Shown in pieces: positions 31,936 to 41,896 of a stretch of 64,000 nt of DNA (position 1 is its first letter; every line of letters begins with the position of its first letter). The notes under the pieces are model-generated. The model was given only the letters and a program-made list of their open reading frames with translations. It did no database searches and had not been told where the DNA came from. Origin of the DNA: Linum tenue. Taxonomy: Eukaryota > Streptophyta > Magnoliopsida > Malpighiales > Linaceae. The stretch covers positions 20,299,475-20,363,474 of the forward strand of contig CAMGYJ010000008.1 in assembly GCA_946122785.1 (NCBI GenBank), written 5' to 3'. A program made the position numbers and the translations under genes.

Positions 31936-32878
31936 TAGACTGGAGATCCCAAGAAATGGGTTCAATGGGTAATAACAAGTCATGAGTAGTATGCAAAAAG
32001 TTCATGCATAGTGAAACATGAATCCCAAAACAATGGAAGTTGAGTTAATAACTCTTAATGAGATCTATACCCTATGTGGGGTGGAGTACTTTACTTTGGG
32101 GGGTACTCCTGATAGACTCGCCTATGTGAATGTGGGAGTGGGGCTGCTCCCTATGGAACTTTGGAGGCACAAAATTGCTAGAGCGTTCACTGAACCAGGA
32201 TAGCGTGCATGGCCATAAACACACGGGCTAAGAAGAGAACACAACTCAATGAAAAGATCCGGTGTGCTACACTGTCTGAGATAGGGTTCAAGACTACGAG
32301 TCACCCTTATGAAATCGGAAGTGTAACCACTACGCTAAGGTTCAAATCTTCGCGATACCTTAGCTTATGCTCGATCTTATGGAACTGTTGATGCTCAGAG
32401 ATAGTTTCAAAACTATTCAAGTGGGGGATTGTTGGAAATGAAGGAATAGCTTTGAAAGATATAGAGTCTCAAGTGGAAAAACTATCACATTGGTAGTTTT
32501 ACTTGGTGAAATGTGTATAAAGATAGGAGCCTCTCTCCTAAGGGCATGCCCCTTGGGTTGACCCACTTTTGTGGGAGAGGGAGGACCTAAAGGACCACCA
32601 CACACACACACACATGCGGGCGCCGTCCGTCCGTCCGACCGACCTTGGTTGGTTGGTTCACTTGAGACTATATATTTTTTGGAGAAATTCCGAACGAAAT
32701 TAATTATCTAATAATTAATTATTAATCAGTTATTCCGAGGAATATTCTAAGGATAATCGATTAAAAAGGAATATTCGAAGGATAATCCCGCAGGAGTTAT
32801 CTTAACCGACGGTTTTTAATTAAGCAAGTAATTATCTTCCTTAATTAATCCGACTTATTCCGCAAGCTAGAGGGTATA

Positions 32879-34768
32879 CACTAAAAGAAAACCTAGATTT
32901 AGAGACAAATAATTAGAGACAATTATAGTATTAGTCTCTATATCTAAACAATAGATGCAAATATGTTATTTGCTTCGATATGTCATGTTATTTGTTTCTG
33001 TATCTTATTATTCTCAAATTTTATGTGAAATAAATTAAATTAATAGTTTTAGAGATAATTATGCTATTTGCTACTATATAATATATTGCACGTTAAAAGA
33101 AAGCATGTATGGAGACAGAGAAAATTGTTTCCAAATATTTTTGTGTTACAAAAATATTATTTAATAAATTTTATAGTTAAAAAATGGAGAGACTGTCTTT
33201 CCACATTCCCCCTCCTACTCCCTCACCCTATCCCTTTCTCTCTTTTCATCCCATTTAATCTCATCTCACGTCACGTCTCGTCTAACCCCCAAATCCTAAG
33301 AAAAAAAGGTTGATTCCCAATCCTGATAAACCCTAATCAGTCAGACCACAGATCCTTCTGGCTATCGCCATACTTCTCTTTCTCCTTATTCCATGGAACA
33401 ATGGCTTCGGGCGACACTAACTGCAGGTGCTTCGTCGTGGCATAGTCAGGACAACCTTTTATCGGAACCTAGCACCCTTGCGCGCTCACTTCCTCCATCA
33501 GATTCAGATCTGGCCGTAGTTGTTGGGGCCAGTCGTGCTGGAGAAGCGGAGAGGACAGGAACAGGGGACTCTCATTGGAGATGTTTGTGTCTGCCTCTGC
33601 ACTACTTCTTCAAAGCTTCCGCTACCTGTGGTTATACGGTTAGCCGTCGGATATTACACAGACAAGTTCATGGTGGAGAATGATGAACAAGGGGCGCGTT
33701 TTTCCAAGGCTAGGATCAGTGTTGCCGAGATAATTGGGTTCACTGGCTCTAACACGATCTCGTCATAACCATATGGTAAGTTTCATTTCCTACTTTGAAG
33801 AATTTGATTATAGTGGTGCTCTATGTTGGGAGTGATGCTCAAAAGAGTTGATTATTCTAGTTATTATGTAGGGTATATGAATTTTTGAGACAACTCTATC
33901 GATCTGGTTAATGTAATCAAGAATCAGATCCGTGAAGCTCCATTGAGATCTAGAGTTCTTGAGGTAATTTATCGTGTCTTCTACTTAAATTGAAAGGATG
34001 ATTGATTGTATTTGTCGTTCAAAACATGGCCCAATTATATCTATTCAACGCAAGTGCAAATGTATCACGATGTTATAACATAGCACATAAAGAGGTTTGT
34101 TTTGCCATGGATTTTATCATTAGCCCTTTGCATTTTGTGAATTACAACTAGCTTTCTATAAGGGCTTTGAAAAATCAATGTATCATTGCACATAAAGAGG
34201 TTTATTTACAAACTTCTATTCTATTTTGTGTAAATCTCTAATAGTTTGTATTGGCTACTACTTGTTCTTGCAGCTCAATTGAAACTATGTGCTTCCTGGA
34301 ATCTTTGCTTGGCTGAAGGTAAATTATCTCGATATTTCAAATCTTCTTGTTCGACATTCAATAGCTTGATGGTTCCTCATTTATTTGATGAACATTTTCA
34401 TCTACAAATCAGGCAGTCTTATTGCTTACTGATTACAGTCTTTTAAAAGTGGTATTACAAATGTGTCTCAATAAAGTCTTTTGAAAACAAATGTAATTGC
34501 ATCGAAATCTACTATTAGGACCAAAAATATTTGTCTCTAAAACCAAATGCGAAGAAAAGAGATGAGTTCTTAAAAGTGGTATTACAATCCAAAATATTTG
34601 ACTCGGTTTCCTCTATTAGAAGCATATACTATCTGCATCTATATTTGCTTCTAATGGAAATTAGAGACAGAGGCGTCCGATGCAAATAACCTATCTGCTT
34701 CAAATAATATACAGAGGCAAACAAATGACTTTTAGACGCAAATAACCTCTGCATCAATAGCCCTGGTG
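32879..34768. mobile_element. CACTA-like DNA element carrying a host-gene-like fragment
   Basis: The left end is CACTAAAAGAAAACC. The right end reads CACCAGGGCTATTG on the minus strand, so only the first bases agree. Subterminal parts on both sides repeat 'agagaca' and 'gcaaataacctct'-like motifs. Inside, 33393-34450 looks genic: an open stretch with TDKFMVENDEQGARFSKARI near 33660-33718, then intron-like sequence with a cttgttcttgcag acceptor (34259-34272) and a gaag/gtaaat donor (34317-34323). I do not recognise the protein. No transposase is seen and the flanks show no 3-bp TSD, because one side is rearranged. Confidence 0.5.
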
Positions 34769-34902
34769 TGTTTAGAGGGGTTGGGGAGGCAGCTATTTAT
34801 AGGAGCCGAACCCCTAGGAATGTACGTAAATTCCTAGGGGTGTACATTCATAGGGGTTCGGCTCCTATAAATAGCTGCCTCCCCAGCCCCTCTAAACACA
34901 CC
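34765..34902. repeat. Palindrome with 61-bp arms containing the copia promoter
   Basis: Arms 34765-34825 and 34842-34902 are reverse complements with 2 mismatches, separated by 16 bp. Each arm holds the LTR TATA segment (ctcctataaatag). The right arm is the proper LTR; the left arm is an inverted copy. Confidence 0.9.
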
Positions 34903-35127
34903 ACAACGAGCATAAACACAATAGAGAAAGTGTTCAGAGAGCTACGGTTTTCGCACAAAATCACCGAGCATTCGAGAAGCTGTTTTATCCTGGAGACGAC
35001 CGGTTGATAGTCTGTCGTGCGCATCGAGGGCAGTGCCGCAAACGTCTTAAAGAGAGTGACCTAGTCCGCGACTCATCTCTAGATTTGGTAACCTTGTTCT
35101 TGTTGTTGTTCCGTTCCTAATAGTAAT

Positions 35128-36340
35128 TAGCTTAGTAATTAACTTTCGAGGAGAGCCATAATGAGGAACAAACAAACGACCAATACTAGCATTAGATTAG
35201 AATTTATATCCCCTGCATATTCGGAAAGTAAAAAGAAAGGCAAAGCAGAAAATACTTGCATTAAACAAAGAGGTAATTCTTTGGAGAGTGAGACCTAATA
35301 GTATGTGTGTACCCCTCGAAGATACTTGACAAGTTGACGTTGAAGATTCTACAATCTTGTCTCATTTAAGATTTGATCTTGAGAAGCACCATCTTAAAAG
35401 TGGTTCGGTTAACCGATAACCGAGAAACCGAAGCCTATTTCGGGTGGTTTTCGGTAGGGGGAGTGGTTATTTTGGTTAATCGATAACCGGTCAATCCGTT
35501 ACCGGTTATAACCAAAATAACCGAACTGCCACCCATAGTTCTTACACCTCCCCTGGTAGCATAGATATGGCACAACCTAACTAGCAACTTAAGATAGCAG
35601 TCAATCGCATATCTCTTGTTGTCGAAGTCCCACTTAACACAATGCTTACAAACTTCCACAACCTCCAGATAGACTAAGAGATAACACTGACCTAGACCAA
35701 AAAGCACCGTGCAAATTGTCGATCTGGATTTTTTCCTGGCCCAAGCATCTACAGACTACAAGGGCGAAGATGAACTCTCGTACAGAAAGGGACACAGAGA
35801 AATAGTGTAAAAGTAAAAGGTAGCAGCTACCTGAAGTTTGATTGGACTCGAGTATGCAGAGGCAGAATTCAACTTTGTCAGTATGGTAACTATATAAAAC
35901 TTATTGTAAGCCAAAAACTATAGTATCTTGTCCATCTCAAAGAGCCCTTTTGCAATACATAAATTCAGCATTCCAGCAAACTCAGGGAGATGTGTGAAGA
36001 GAATTATTTCATTATAGACGTGAAACAAACAACTATAGTTAAAATGTCTAACATGAAATCAAGGAACTTTTGAACTAACCATATGTAGTGTAATACTTCG
36101 GTTCACTTTTCACTAGTCCAACGAAATTGTTGGTGGGCTTGATATCTCGGAAAAGAACTTTAGAACTCCATGGTCACCATTTCCCCAAACTAGATTCCAT
36201 TGTCAGAGATTGCCGCCTTAACAGATTCTACATAATCAAAACCCTGAAACATTTTCACATTCCACACATGTCAATACCGTCTAATTACTTAATACAAAGT
36301 TTACTAAAGTAGATAGAAAGGTTTTAAAGAGCTTAGGAGT
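35128..36340. other. Copia right flank, no gene recognised
   Basis: Apart from the repeat at 35396-35540, I find no motif. Minus-strand reading at 35550-35700 gives an open stretch (YLEVVEVCKHCVKWDFDNKR) that could be an exon of an unknown gene, but splice signals and family are unclear. Confidence 0.3.
35396..35540. repeat. AACCGATAACCG-rich repeat, MITE-like
   Basis: About 145 bp of GGTTCGGTTAACCGATAACC on the left and its partial complement on the right (GGCAGTTCGGTTATTTTGG read on the minus strand). It is probably a degraded small inverted-repeat element. No target duplication could be set. Confidence 0.4.
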
Positions 36341-36394
36341 TTATATGATCAAGCCTATAAAAGAGCGTAGGAGTTTACTAGGAGTCACACGTAC

Positions 36395-36834
36395 CTCAAA
36401 CTTGTCAAAAAGACCAAGAACATAGATATGATGCGTCTCAAAGACAGGAATTATACTATGGTCAACCAGAAACTTTCTAAGATGAGATGCAATCAACTCT
36501 AGAGCCTTGTGGACACAAGCTGCATCTCCCAGGGCTTCAACAGCCCTGTCGTCTTGAAGTGAAAAAACTGGGAGATCATCTGTGTTGTTTACACAAAAAA
36601 ACAAAAGATTACAAGGAAATAAGAAATCTTTGCTTCAAACCACAACATTATGTAATCATGCATAACAGCAGAAGACACGTGAAAATGTTCCATCCAGTCA
36701 TTTATGCAGTTGTGACCAAAAGGAGCAAACCATAGTTAAATGCAAACATAAGCATGTAGAGATACCTGAAGAACTCGAACAACAACCCCAGATGTCGCTT
36801 GTATGGATTTCACAACTTTGTTGTGTTTCCCTTC
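36395..36834 (-). pseudogene. KH-domain RNA-binding protein gene fragment (two exons, FLK/PEPPER-like)
   Basis: Two minus-strand exons with splice signals. Exon 36766-36834 (after ...agcag, before gtatct) encodes [21 protein letters not shown]. Exon 36395-36579 (after ...acacag, before gtacgt) encodes [19 protein letters not shown], then [17 protein letters not shown] and PVFETH. This is the second half of a KH domain followed by the conserved LRKFLVD stretch of plant multi-KH proteins such as FLK and PEPPER, which bind RNA. Joining the exons exactly at the GT/AG signals leaves the frame one base short, so it is probably a damaged fragment. No other KH exons are visible nearby. Confidence 0.65.
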
Positions 36835-36867
36835 CTGCTATCTTATTCTGTGTTGGTCATTGTAGAG

Positions 36868-36969
36868 ATGACCAAGTCGAAGAATCACACTTCTCACAAC
36901 CAGTCCTACAAGGCTCACAAGAACGGCATCAAGAAGCCCAAGAGGCATCGCCACACTTCAACCAAAGGA
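36868..36969 (+). pseudogene. RPL29: Ribosomal protein L29 (eL29) first coding exon, isolated
   Basis: ATG 36868 opens 34 codons: [20 protein letters not shown], then [14 protein letters not shown]. This matches the N-terminal half of plant 60S protein L29. It is preceded by cattgtag (acceptor-like, a 5'-UTR intron end) and followed by a gtaagc donor. The second half of the protein (the RYARKHN part) is not found in the next several hundred bases. It lies antisense to, and just beyond, the KH exon at 36766-36834. It is probably a transposed gene fragment, not a working gene. Confidence 0.75.
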
Positions 36970-37218
36970 GTAAGCTAGTTTAGTAACCAAAATGACAACT
37001 ACACAAAATTATCAATAAGAATCAGCCTACTATTTCAAACAATAAGGTGATGACATAGAGGCCAGCGTGCAATGGCCACTTTTAGCCTTTGTGTCCAGTC
37101 CATCTTTGCTTCCCCTATTCCTACAATTAAAATTGCAGGTAACAAAAAAAAAGGAACAAAAAATGTCAGTAATGTGACATCATAAAAGCTAATAGAATAG
37201 GAAACTAAGAGTACTTAC

Positions 37219-37797
37219 ACCAAGTCTATCATAGGCTGATGCTAAATGCTTCTTCTTGAACTCTCGAGTCAAGCGAATCAGCATCTCATCCAAATACTCT
37301 CGGCTGATCAGACCAAGCTCACTAGACAGCTTGGCAGATTGGACACCGTTAGTTGGTTGACCTTGCATAACGTCGATCTTGATAGGTAGCTTCTCCTTAC
37401 CCATGGCAGCAGCCAACTCGACAGTATCCAAACTTGGGATGGGGCCTCTAGTGTTGTTCTTCTTTTGATGATTTGAATTTTCATTCTCAGACGAAGAAAA
37501 CACCCTATCTTCTTCTACCTTGAATTCATTAAGCATGTCTTCTCCTAGAGGTATGTCGTTGGCATGAGACTTGAGCTTTTTTGAAATATTAAGCTGGCCA
37601 GACTGGTTCCAAGAAGCAGGCTTGCCTCTAGTTTTCTTCTTGTTCTTGTTCTTCTTCTTCTCATTTGGATCATTAAGTACAACTTCTGAAGGCCCGCTGT
37701 TTGGAAAAAGCTTGAACATCTTTGAAACACTAGGTTGGGTAGATTGTTTCGAAGAAGAAGCATAGACTTTGTTGCCCTGCTGACTTTGGCATTTCAT
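37219..37797 (-). pseudogene. Exon of an unrecognised nuclear-type protein
   Basis: An open minus-strand frame from MKCQSQQGNKVYASSS (first ATG 37797) through a lysine-rich patch (EKKKNKNKKKTRGKP), an acidic/serine patch (VEEDRVFSSSENENSN) and LDEMLIRLTREFKKKHLASA to a consensus donor gtaagt at 37213-37218. The lysine run looks like a nuclear localisation signal. I do not recognise the family. The frame continues upstream to 37815 without an ATG, so this is likely an internal exon. It sits between the L29 fragment and the cyclin fragment and may come from a third source gene. Confidence 0.45.
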
Positions 37798-38415
37798 ATA
37801 GAGTGCAATGTTCAAATTATCCTTATATAAGAGAAATGGAACAAATTAGCATCATAATAAAAGGATTATGTATGCTAAAAATTCATAGAAAGTACTTTAC
37901 TAACATAGAATCATATTAATGGATCTAGGCTAGCTATTACTATCACGCCATCATATGATATGATACTTGTTGTTTACATGCATGATACGAGAAAAAAATT
38001 ATAGCTATTACGGTGGATTATTGCTATTTAAACTGTGGACTAGGGCTAATTATGTCGTATCAAGAGAGAGCTAGAATCAATTATTTCAAGGAGGACATTG
38101 ATACTGTTCCGTCAGTATTTAGCTAGCTAGCTGGGAATACTCAACTGTATAGTAGGCAAGAATGTCAGCTATTCAGCAATCTATGCAAGAAAACAACTAT
38201 CAAGCCCCTTTAGTTTTATTGGATTGCAGAAGCCCAAACAAAGAAGAAAAGAAGAAATGATGTAGTAGTAGTAGAAGAAGAATTCTTCCTTTCTTCTTTA
38301 CTACCGGCTAGAGGAGCAACAAGAGAAACAATGAAATCGAAGACCAGGTTAACATGCAACAGAGTTACGGGATCTGAGGAAGAACAGATAAAGGTCTGCA
38401 GCATGCAATATGCAA

Positions 38416-39230
38416 CAGACTTGGAACTTCCCCACTTGCACTCGGAGCAGTGTGAAAGCCACTAATGAATAGTAACTCAAACCTAGGCTTTTATATATTA
38501 AACAATAGATGAAAATTTAGTAGACAATTAATATATAAAAGCCTAGGTGGAAGAGGACAACTTATGATTTCGTCGATAGGTGGAAGATGGGTAATTGTTG
38601 CAATAGGGAAACCAATGAACAATAGATGAAAAGTTAGTAGATAATTAATACACAAAAACCTAATATTAGAGAACTAATTGGCAATAGTTATAGACCCAAC
38701 AAATAATAGATGAACACATAGGATATAGAGTAAGGGAGTGGGGTAAAAGAATGACTTGGAACTTTCCCACTTGCACTTGGAGGAGTGTGAGAGCCACTAA
38801 TGAATAGTAACTCAAAACTAGGCTATTATATATTAATTAATACACAAAAACCTAACAATAGAGAACTAATTGGCAATAGATGTAGACCCAACAAATAATA
38901 GATGAACACATAGGATATAGAGTAAGAGAGTGGAGTAAAAGAATGACATGGAACTTCCTCACTTGCACTTGGAGGACTGTGAGAGCCACTAATGAATAGT
39001 AACTCAAACCTAGGCTTTATATATTAATTAATACACAAAAGCCTAACATTAGAGAACTAATTGGCAATAGATGTAGACCCAACAAATAATAGATAAAAAC
39101 ATAGGATATAGAGTAAGAGAGTGGGGTAAAAGAATGACTTGGAACTTTCCCACTTGTACTTGGAGGACTGTGAGAGCCACTAATGAATAGTAACTCAAAC
39201 CTAGGCTTTTATATATTATTATAATGCTTT
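38416..39230. repeat. Tandem repeat of about 192 bp, roughly four copies
   Basis: Units start at the ttggaactt(c/t)cc-cactt segment at about 38421, 38755, 38948 and 39139. Each continues with gtgagagccactaatgaatag, the tctaggctttatatatt part and aatagatga-type sequence. The last spacings are about 192 bp; the first copy is longer and rearranged. It lies between the unknown exon and the cyclin exons. Confidence 0.8.
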
Positions 39231-39379
39231 CATCATCTATGACCTACCCATGGTCAAGAAAATGACAGAATCTACAATAAGTGATGGAGGGTAACAAAGC
39301 ATGTTGTACTCTAGCAGAGAGATTGTTCACTGAACAAGTTACAGTTTAATTCATATACATATTAGGGACTCGAACAAAC

Positions 39380-39905
39380 CTCACAAGCTCGCAAGTTTTT
39401 GTAAATAACACAAGCAATAATTGCACAAAGATGAGGAACCTCAATATTGGTATCCAGGTTTATAACCTTGTCATCTGTATCCATATCAATGACACCAAAT
39501 CCATCTCTGACACACATTTTCTGCAAGCACTCCAATTCAAAACTCAATTTAGAAGAGCCATGTATAGCATCAACGTGGTTGATCATCTTCAGCAACCTAG
39601 AAAAAGACAGATGACTGGACAAATTGAGGTTTTGTCAAAGTAATTCACCTTCTGCTAGTTCATTATCATTAATATAGAGCTTGTTCAATGCCTTCTTGTT
39701 GATAGAATCAATCTCATGAAAGTAATTGTTGTCCACGTACTCAATATTAGGGCTCTTGAAGGAATCACAGGAGGGCATGGTTTCATCCAAGGACATGGAA
39801 GTTTCATCTGATTTAGTTGGAGCCACATTTGTCTCACAGGAAGCAGGAGGCTTGACAATGCTTGAGTCACCTTCATGGCTTCTTCATGTAGATGTGACCT
39901 CAACC
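39380..39905 (-). pseudogene. CYCA1: Cyclin A1 gene fragment (N-terminal exons, no cyclin box)
   Basis: The first exon (about 39649-39905, donor gtgaat at 39643-39648) encodes SLDETMPSCDSFKSPNIEYV and INKKALNKLYINDNELAEG. The next exon (about 39380-39545, donor gtttgt) encodes KMCVRDG, then TDDKVINLDTNIEVPHLCAI and IYKNLRACE. These match, in order, the region just ahead of the cyclin box in plant A1-type cyclins (DETMSSCDS, SPDIEYIDN, NLYISD, PQLCA-IA-DIYKHLRASE). The cyclin box that binds the CDK is not found downstream, and the exon junction is out of phase. It is a fragment, not a functional mitotic regulator. Confidence 0.7.
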
Positions 39906-40284
39906 TTAGTCGGTTTCCCCACTATCATAATTGAAAGGTCCAAGTATCAATAATTATGTTCATCTAGTGCTACAATCAAGAACTAACACCAAAGACTGGC
40001 CAACTAGAGTAAAGAACGAAGAAGTTAATTTTTAGAAAACTCAAAACCCCTAACCTGATTTCTACGGTGCCCGCTTAAGGACTCAAACGACCTCCTCAAA
40101 CTAATTTTCCTATAAGCCTTTGTTATGCAGAAAAATCACAACGAAAAATCACACCAAAGCATCACAACAAAGTAAGAATCAGAACATGAACCTCAACAGA
40201 TAACTATCAGTTCTTACTTGATGCAAAGACCAATTCACCCGCGGAGAAGGAATTTGGCGGAGTTGGAGTCGGATTATTTGCGAT

Positions 40285-40725
40285 CAAGGTTGTCAACCCA
40301 CGGGTTTACCCATTTTGACCCTGACTCGGTGAGAAAAATGGGCCACACGCACCCGACGAGTCGACCGCTACAAGGGATCAGGTTGGAGGTCAAATTGTGT
40401 CATTTATTTCTTTGGTTTGCAAAATGCGCCTACTTTTTATTTTTCTCTTCGCCTAACTCAATCTTTAGAATCCTTAGTTGAACATTTGAATATTGATGTT
40501 ATATAAGTGTGTGTGAATTATCACTATATGTTGGATCTAAGTACGACATGTTACTTTGGTGTAATGTTATATGTTAGATAAGATTTTATATAATTTATTA
40601 GGATAAGTACAATATAATGACTCTTTTCATATTTCCGAGCTAAAACGGGGTAAAATGGGTGACCAGTTAACCCTTGGCCCACTAACTCGACCGGGTCTAG
40701 GTCAACCCGCGGGTTGACAACATTG
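40285..40725. mobile_element. MITE with CAAGGTTGTCAACCC ends and 8-bp TSD (copy 2)
   Basis: Left end CAAGGTTGTCAACCCACGGG; the right end is its near-complement. It is flanked by exact tttgcgat at 40277-40284 and 40726-40733. It is 441 bp with no ORF, and is the same family as 22122-22577. Its insertion site reads like a first exon and leader on the minus strand (a donor gtaagaac lies near 40215). Confidence 0.88.
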
Positions 40726-40876
40726 TTTGCGATCAATTCCCATGCGACAAGAGCTTCCAGAACCCTAGCTCAGCAAGAGAGATCAGAGAGACAAAGGAGA
40801 AGGATCACAGTTCCGAGGCGATGACCGTGCTCACCATAAAAATCAAATCGGCGCTGGTGAGGGATTGCACTCCATG

Positions 40877-40881
40877 GTTTG
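40877..40881. repeat. Target-site duplication GTTTG of the Tat element, left copy
   Basis: GTTTG precedes the LTR; the identical right copy is 51828-51832. Confidence 0.9.
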
Positions 40882-41380
40882 TGTTTGTGCTTGGAATGTA
40901 CCAAGCGGTTTGTGAGACTCCACTGGCCTTGGGCGACTTCGATGGTCGGGGGCGGTCTCCGAAACCCTGCAGAAAGGTCCTCAGGGGGTTCCTGGGACCT
41001 CCTCCGATGCTTAAGTTAGAGAGAGAAGTGAGGTGAAAGTAAATAAGAGAGAGAATGGAGTTGGTTGAAGTTACCATCAATGTGACCCTATGAGGGGTAT
41101 TTATACTAGTTTCGACTGGGTTATGCGCATTAAATGTCGTGTCGGGCGGTCTAGAACGCCTCTGGCTTTTCCGTTGCCCCTTGTCAGACTCCGTACATAA
41201 AAGCCGTATTGTCGGGCGGTTCTATGTCCGTACCCTCTCTGGTGTGTCAGGCGGTCTCATCCCATTGGATGTGTTGAACCGCCTCTGATCGGGCTCTTCT
41301 ATTCGGGCCTTGCCTGTCCTCGCTTGGGCCTTGAATGCCTTTGGGCCTATGGGCCTTGTGGCTCAATGCCTGGCCTAACA
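40882..41380 (-). repeat. Tat element 3' LTR
   Basis: Sense start TGTTAGGCCAGG at 41380, sense end CAAGCACAAACA at 40882. It contains the repeated GGGCGG/AACCGCC motif, and tttatactagtttcg near 41099. A purine run (aaggggcaaa on the minus strand) precedes it at 41381-41390. Confidence 0.9.
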
Positions 41381-41896
41381 TTTGCCCCTTAGGCGGGAGA
41401 AGCTTTAGGTTTTCGCGTCTAATTAGTTCTTTTTGCGATCATTGAGCGGTTAGGGGCCGCTTAGCATTCAAGGCACTTTCCGCATGATTGCCCCTTTGTC
41501 CCTGGTCGCGGAAATGTAAAGCGACGGGCGCCTGAGGGGTAGGCTGAGGCGGTCGCCTTCGCCGTTTACTTTTTGGCCACTTGTCGCGCCTCGGGAGCGG
41601 AGCTCTGACACCGAGAGGCAAAACGTCACTCCTGGGGGTGCGGGATTCGAGACCTGTCGCTTCGGGATTTCAAACTTCCCCTTTCTCGCTATAAGTGCAT
41701 GGGAGGAAGATTTGGTCTTCCAAATTTGCTCTCATTTTGGAAACTCTTCGTCATCTTCCTCCCCTCCCTTTTTCTGCGCGATCAGAGCTCCTTGTCGCCG
41801 ACGCCTATAACTCCGATCGACGCCCAAGGTAAGAGTTTGCTCTCCTTTCTCTATTTTGGCGGTGGGGGTTTGAATTTTTGCATGCTGCGAGTTGCT
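41381..41896 (+). promoter_or_regulatory. Promoter/leader-like region for the antisense ORF of the Tat element
   Basis: No protein-coding signal. On the plus strand a TATA-like cgctataagtgc lies near 41688, followed by a pyrimidine-rich leader and a possible donor, ccaag/gtaaga, near 41829. It lies directly upstream of the antisense ORF, if the later solo LTR-C is ignored. Confidence 0.45.

Larger units (their letters stand above)
27634..35122 (+). mobile_element. Ty1/copia element 1 (Tork-like), decayed, with insertion in 3' LTR
   Basis: The 5' LTR is 27634-28210 (TGTTGGAAATG to CCTAACA). The 3' LTR starts at 32430 and ends at 35122 (CCTAATA), with a 1.9-kb insert. The TSD is GTAAT on both sides. 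The internal region encodes gag and pol in copia order (protease, integrase, RT, RNase H) with many stops. There is about 500 bp of non-coding sequence before the polypurine tract (aagtggggga, 32419-32428). The usual tRNA-Met primer site (TGGTATCAGAGC) is not seen after the 5' LTR. Confidence 0.88.
32430..35122 (+). repeat. Copia 1 3' LTR, interrupted at 32879
   Basis: LTR sequence runs 32430-32878 (TGTTGGAAATG to agggtata) and resumes at about 34846-35122 (TATA region to CCTAATA). Between these lie a CACTA-like insert and an inverted copy of the LTR promoter segment. Confidence 0.8.

Noticed and set aside
33393..33683. A 96-codon open frame as a protein-coding gene of its own
   Set aside because: It overlaps another frame (33520-33768) with better protein-like sequence and lies inside a transposon; I describe it only as part of a possible captured gene.
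36868..36969. A functional ribosomal protein L29 gene
   Set aside because: Only the first half of the protein is present. I looked in the next several hundred bases for the second half and found none.
39380..39905. A complete cyclin gene
   Set aside because: The cyclin box is not visible on the minus strand downstream; repeats and an unrelated exon follow instead.
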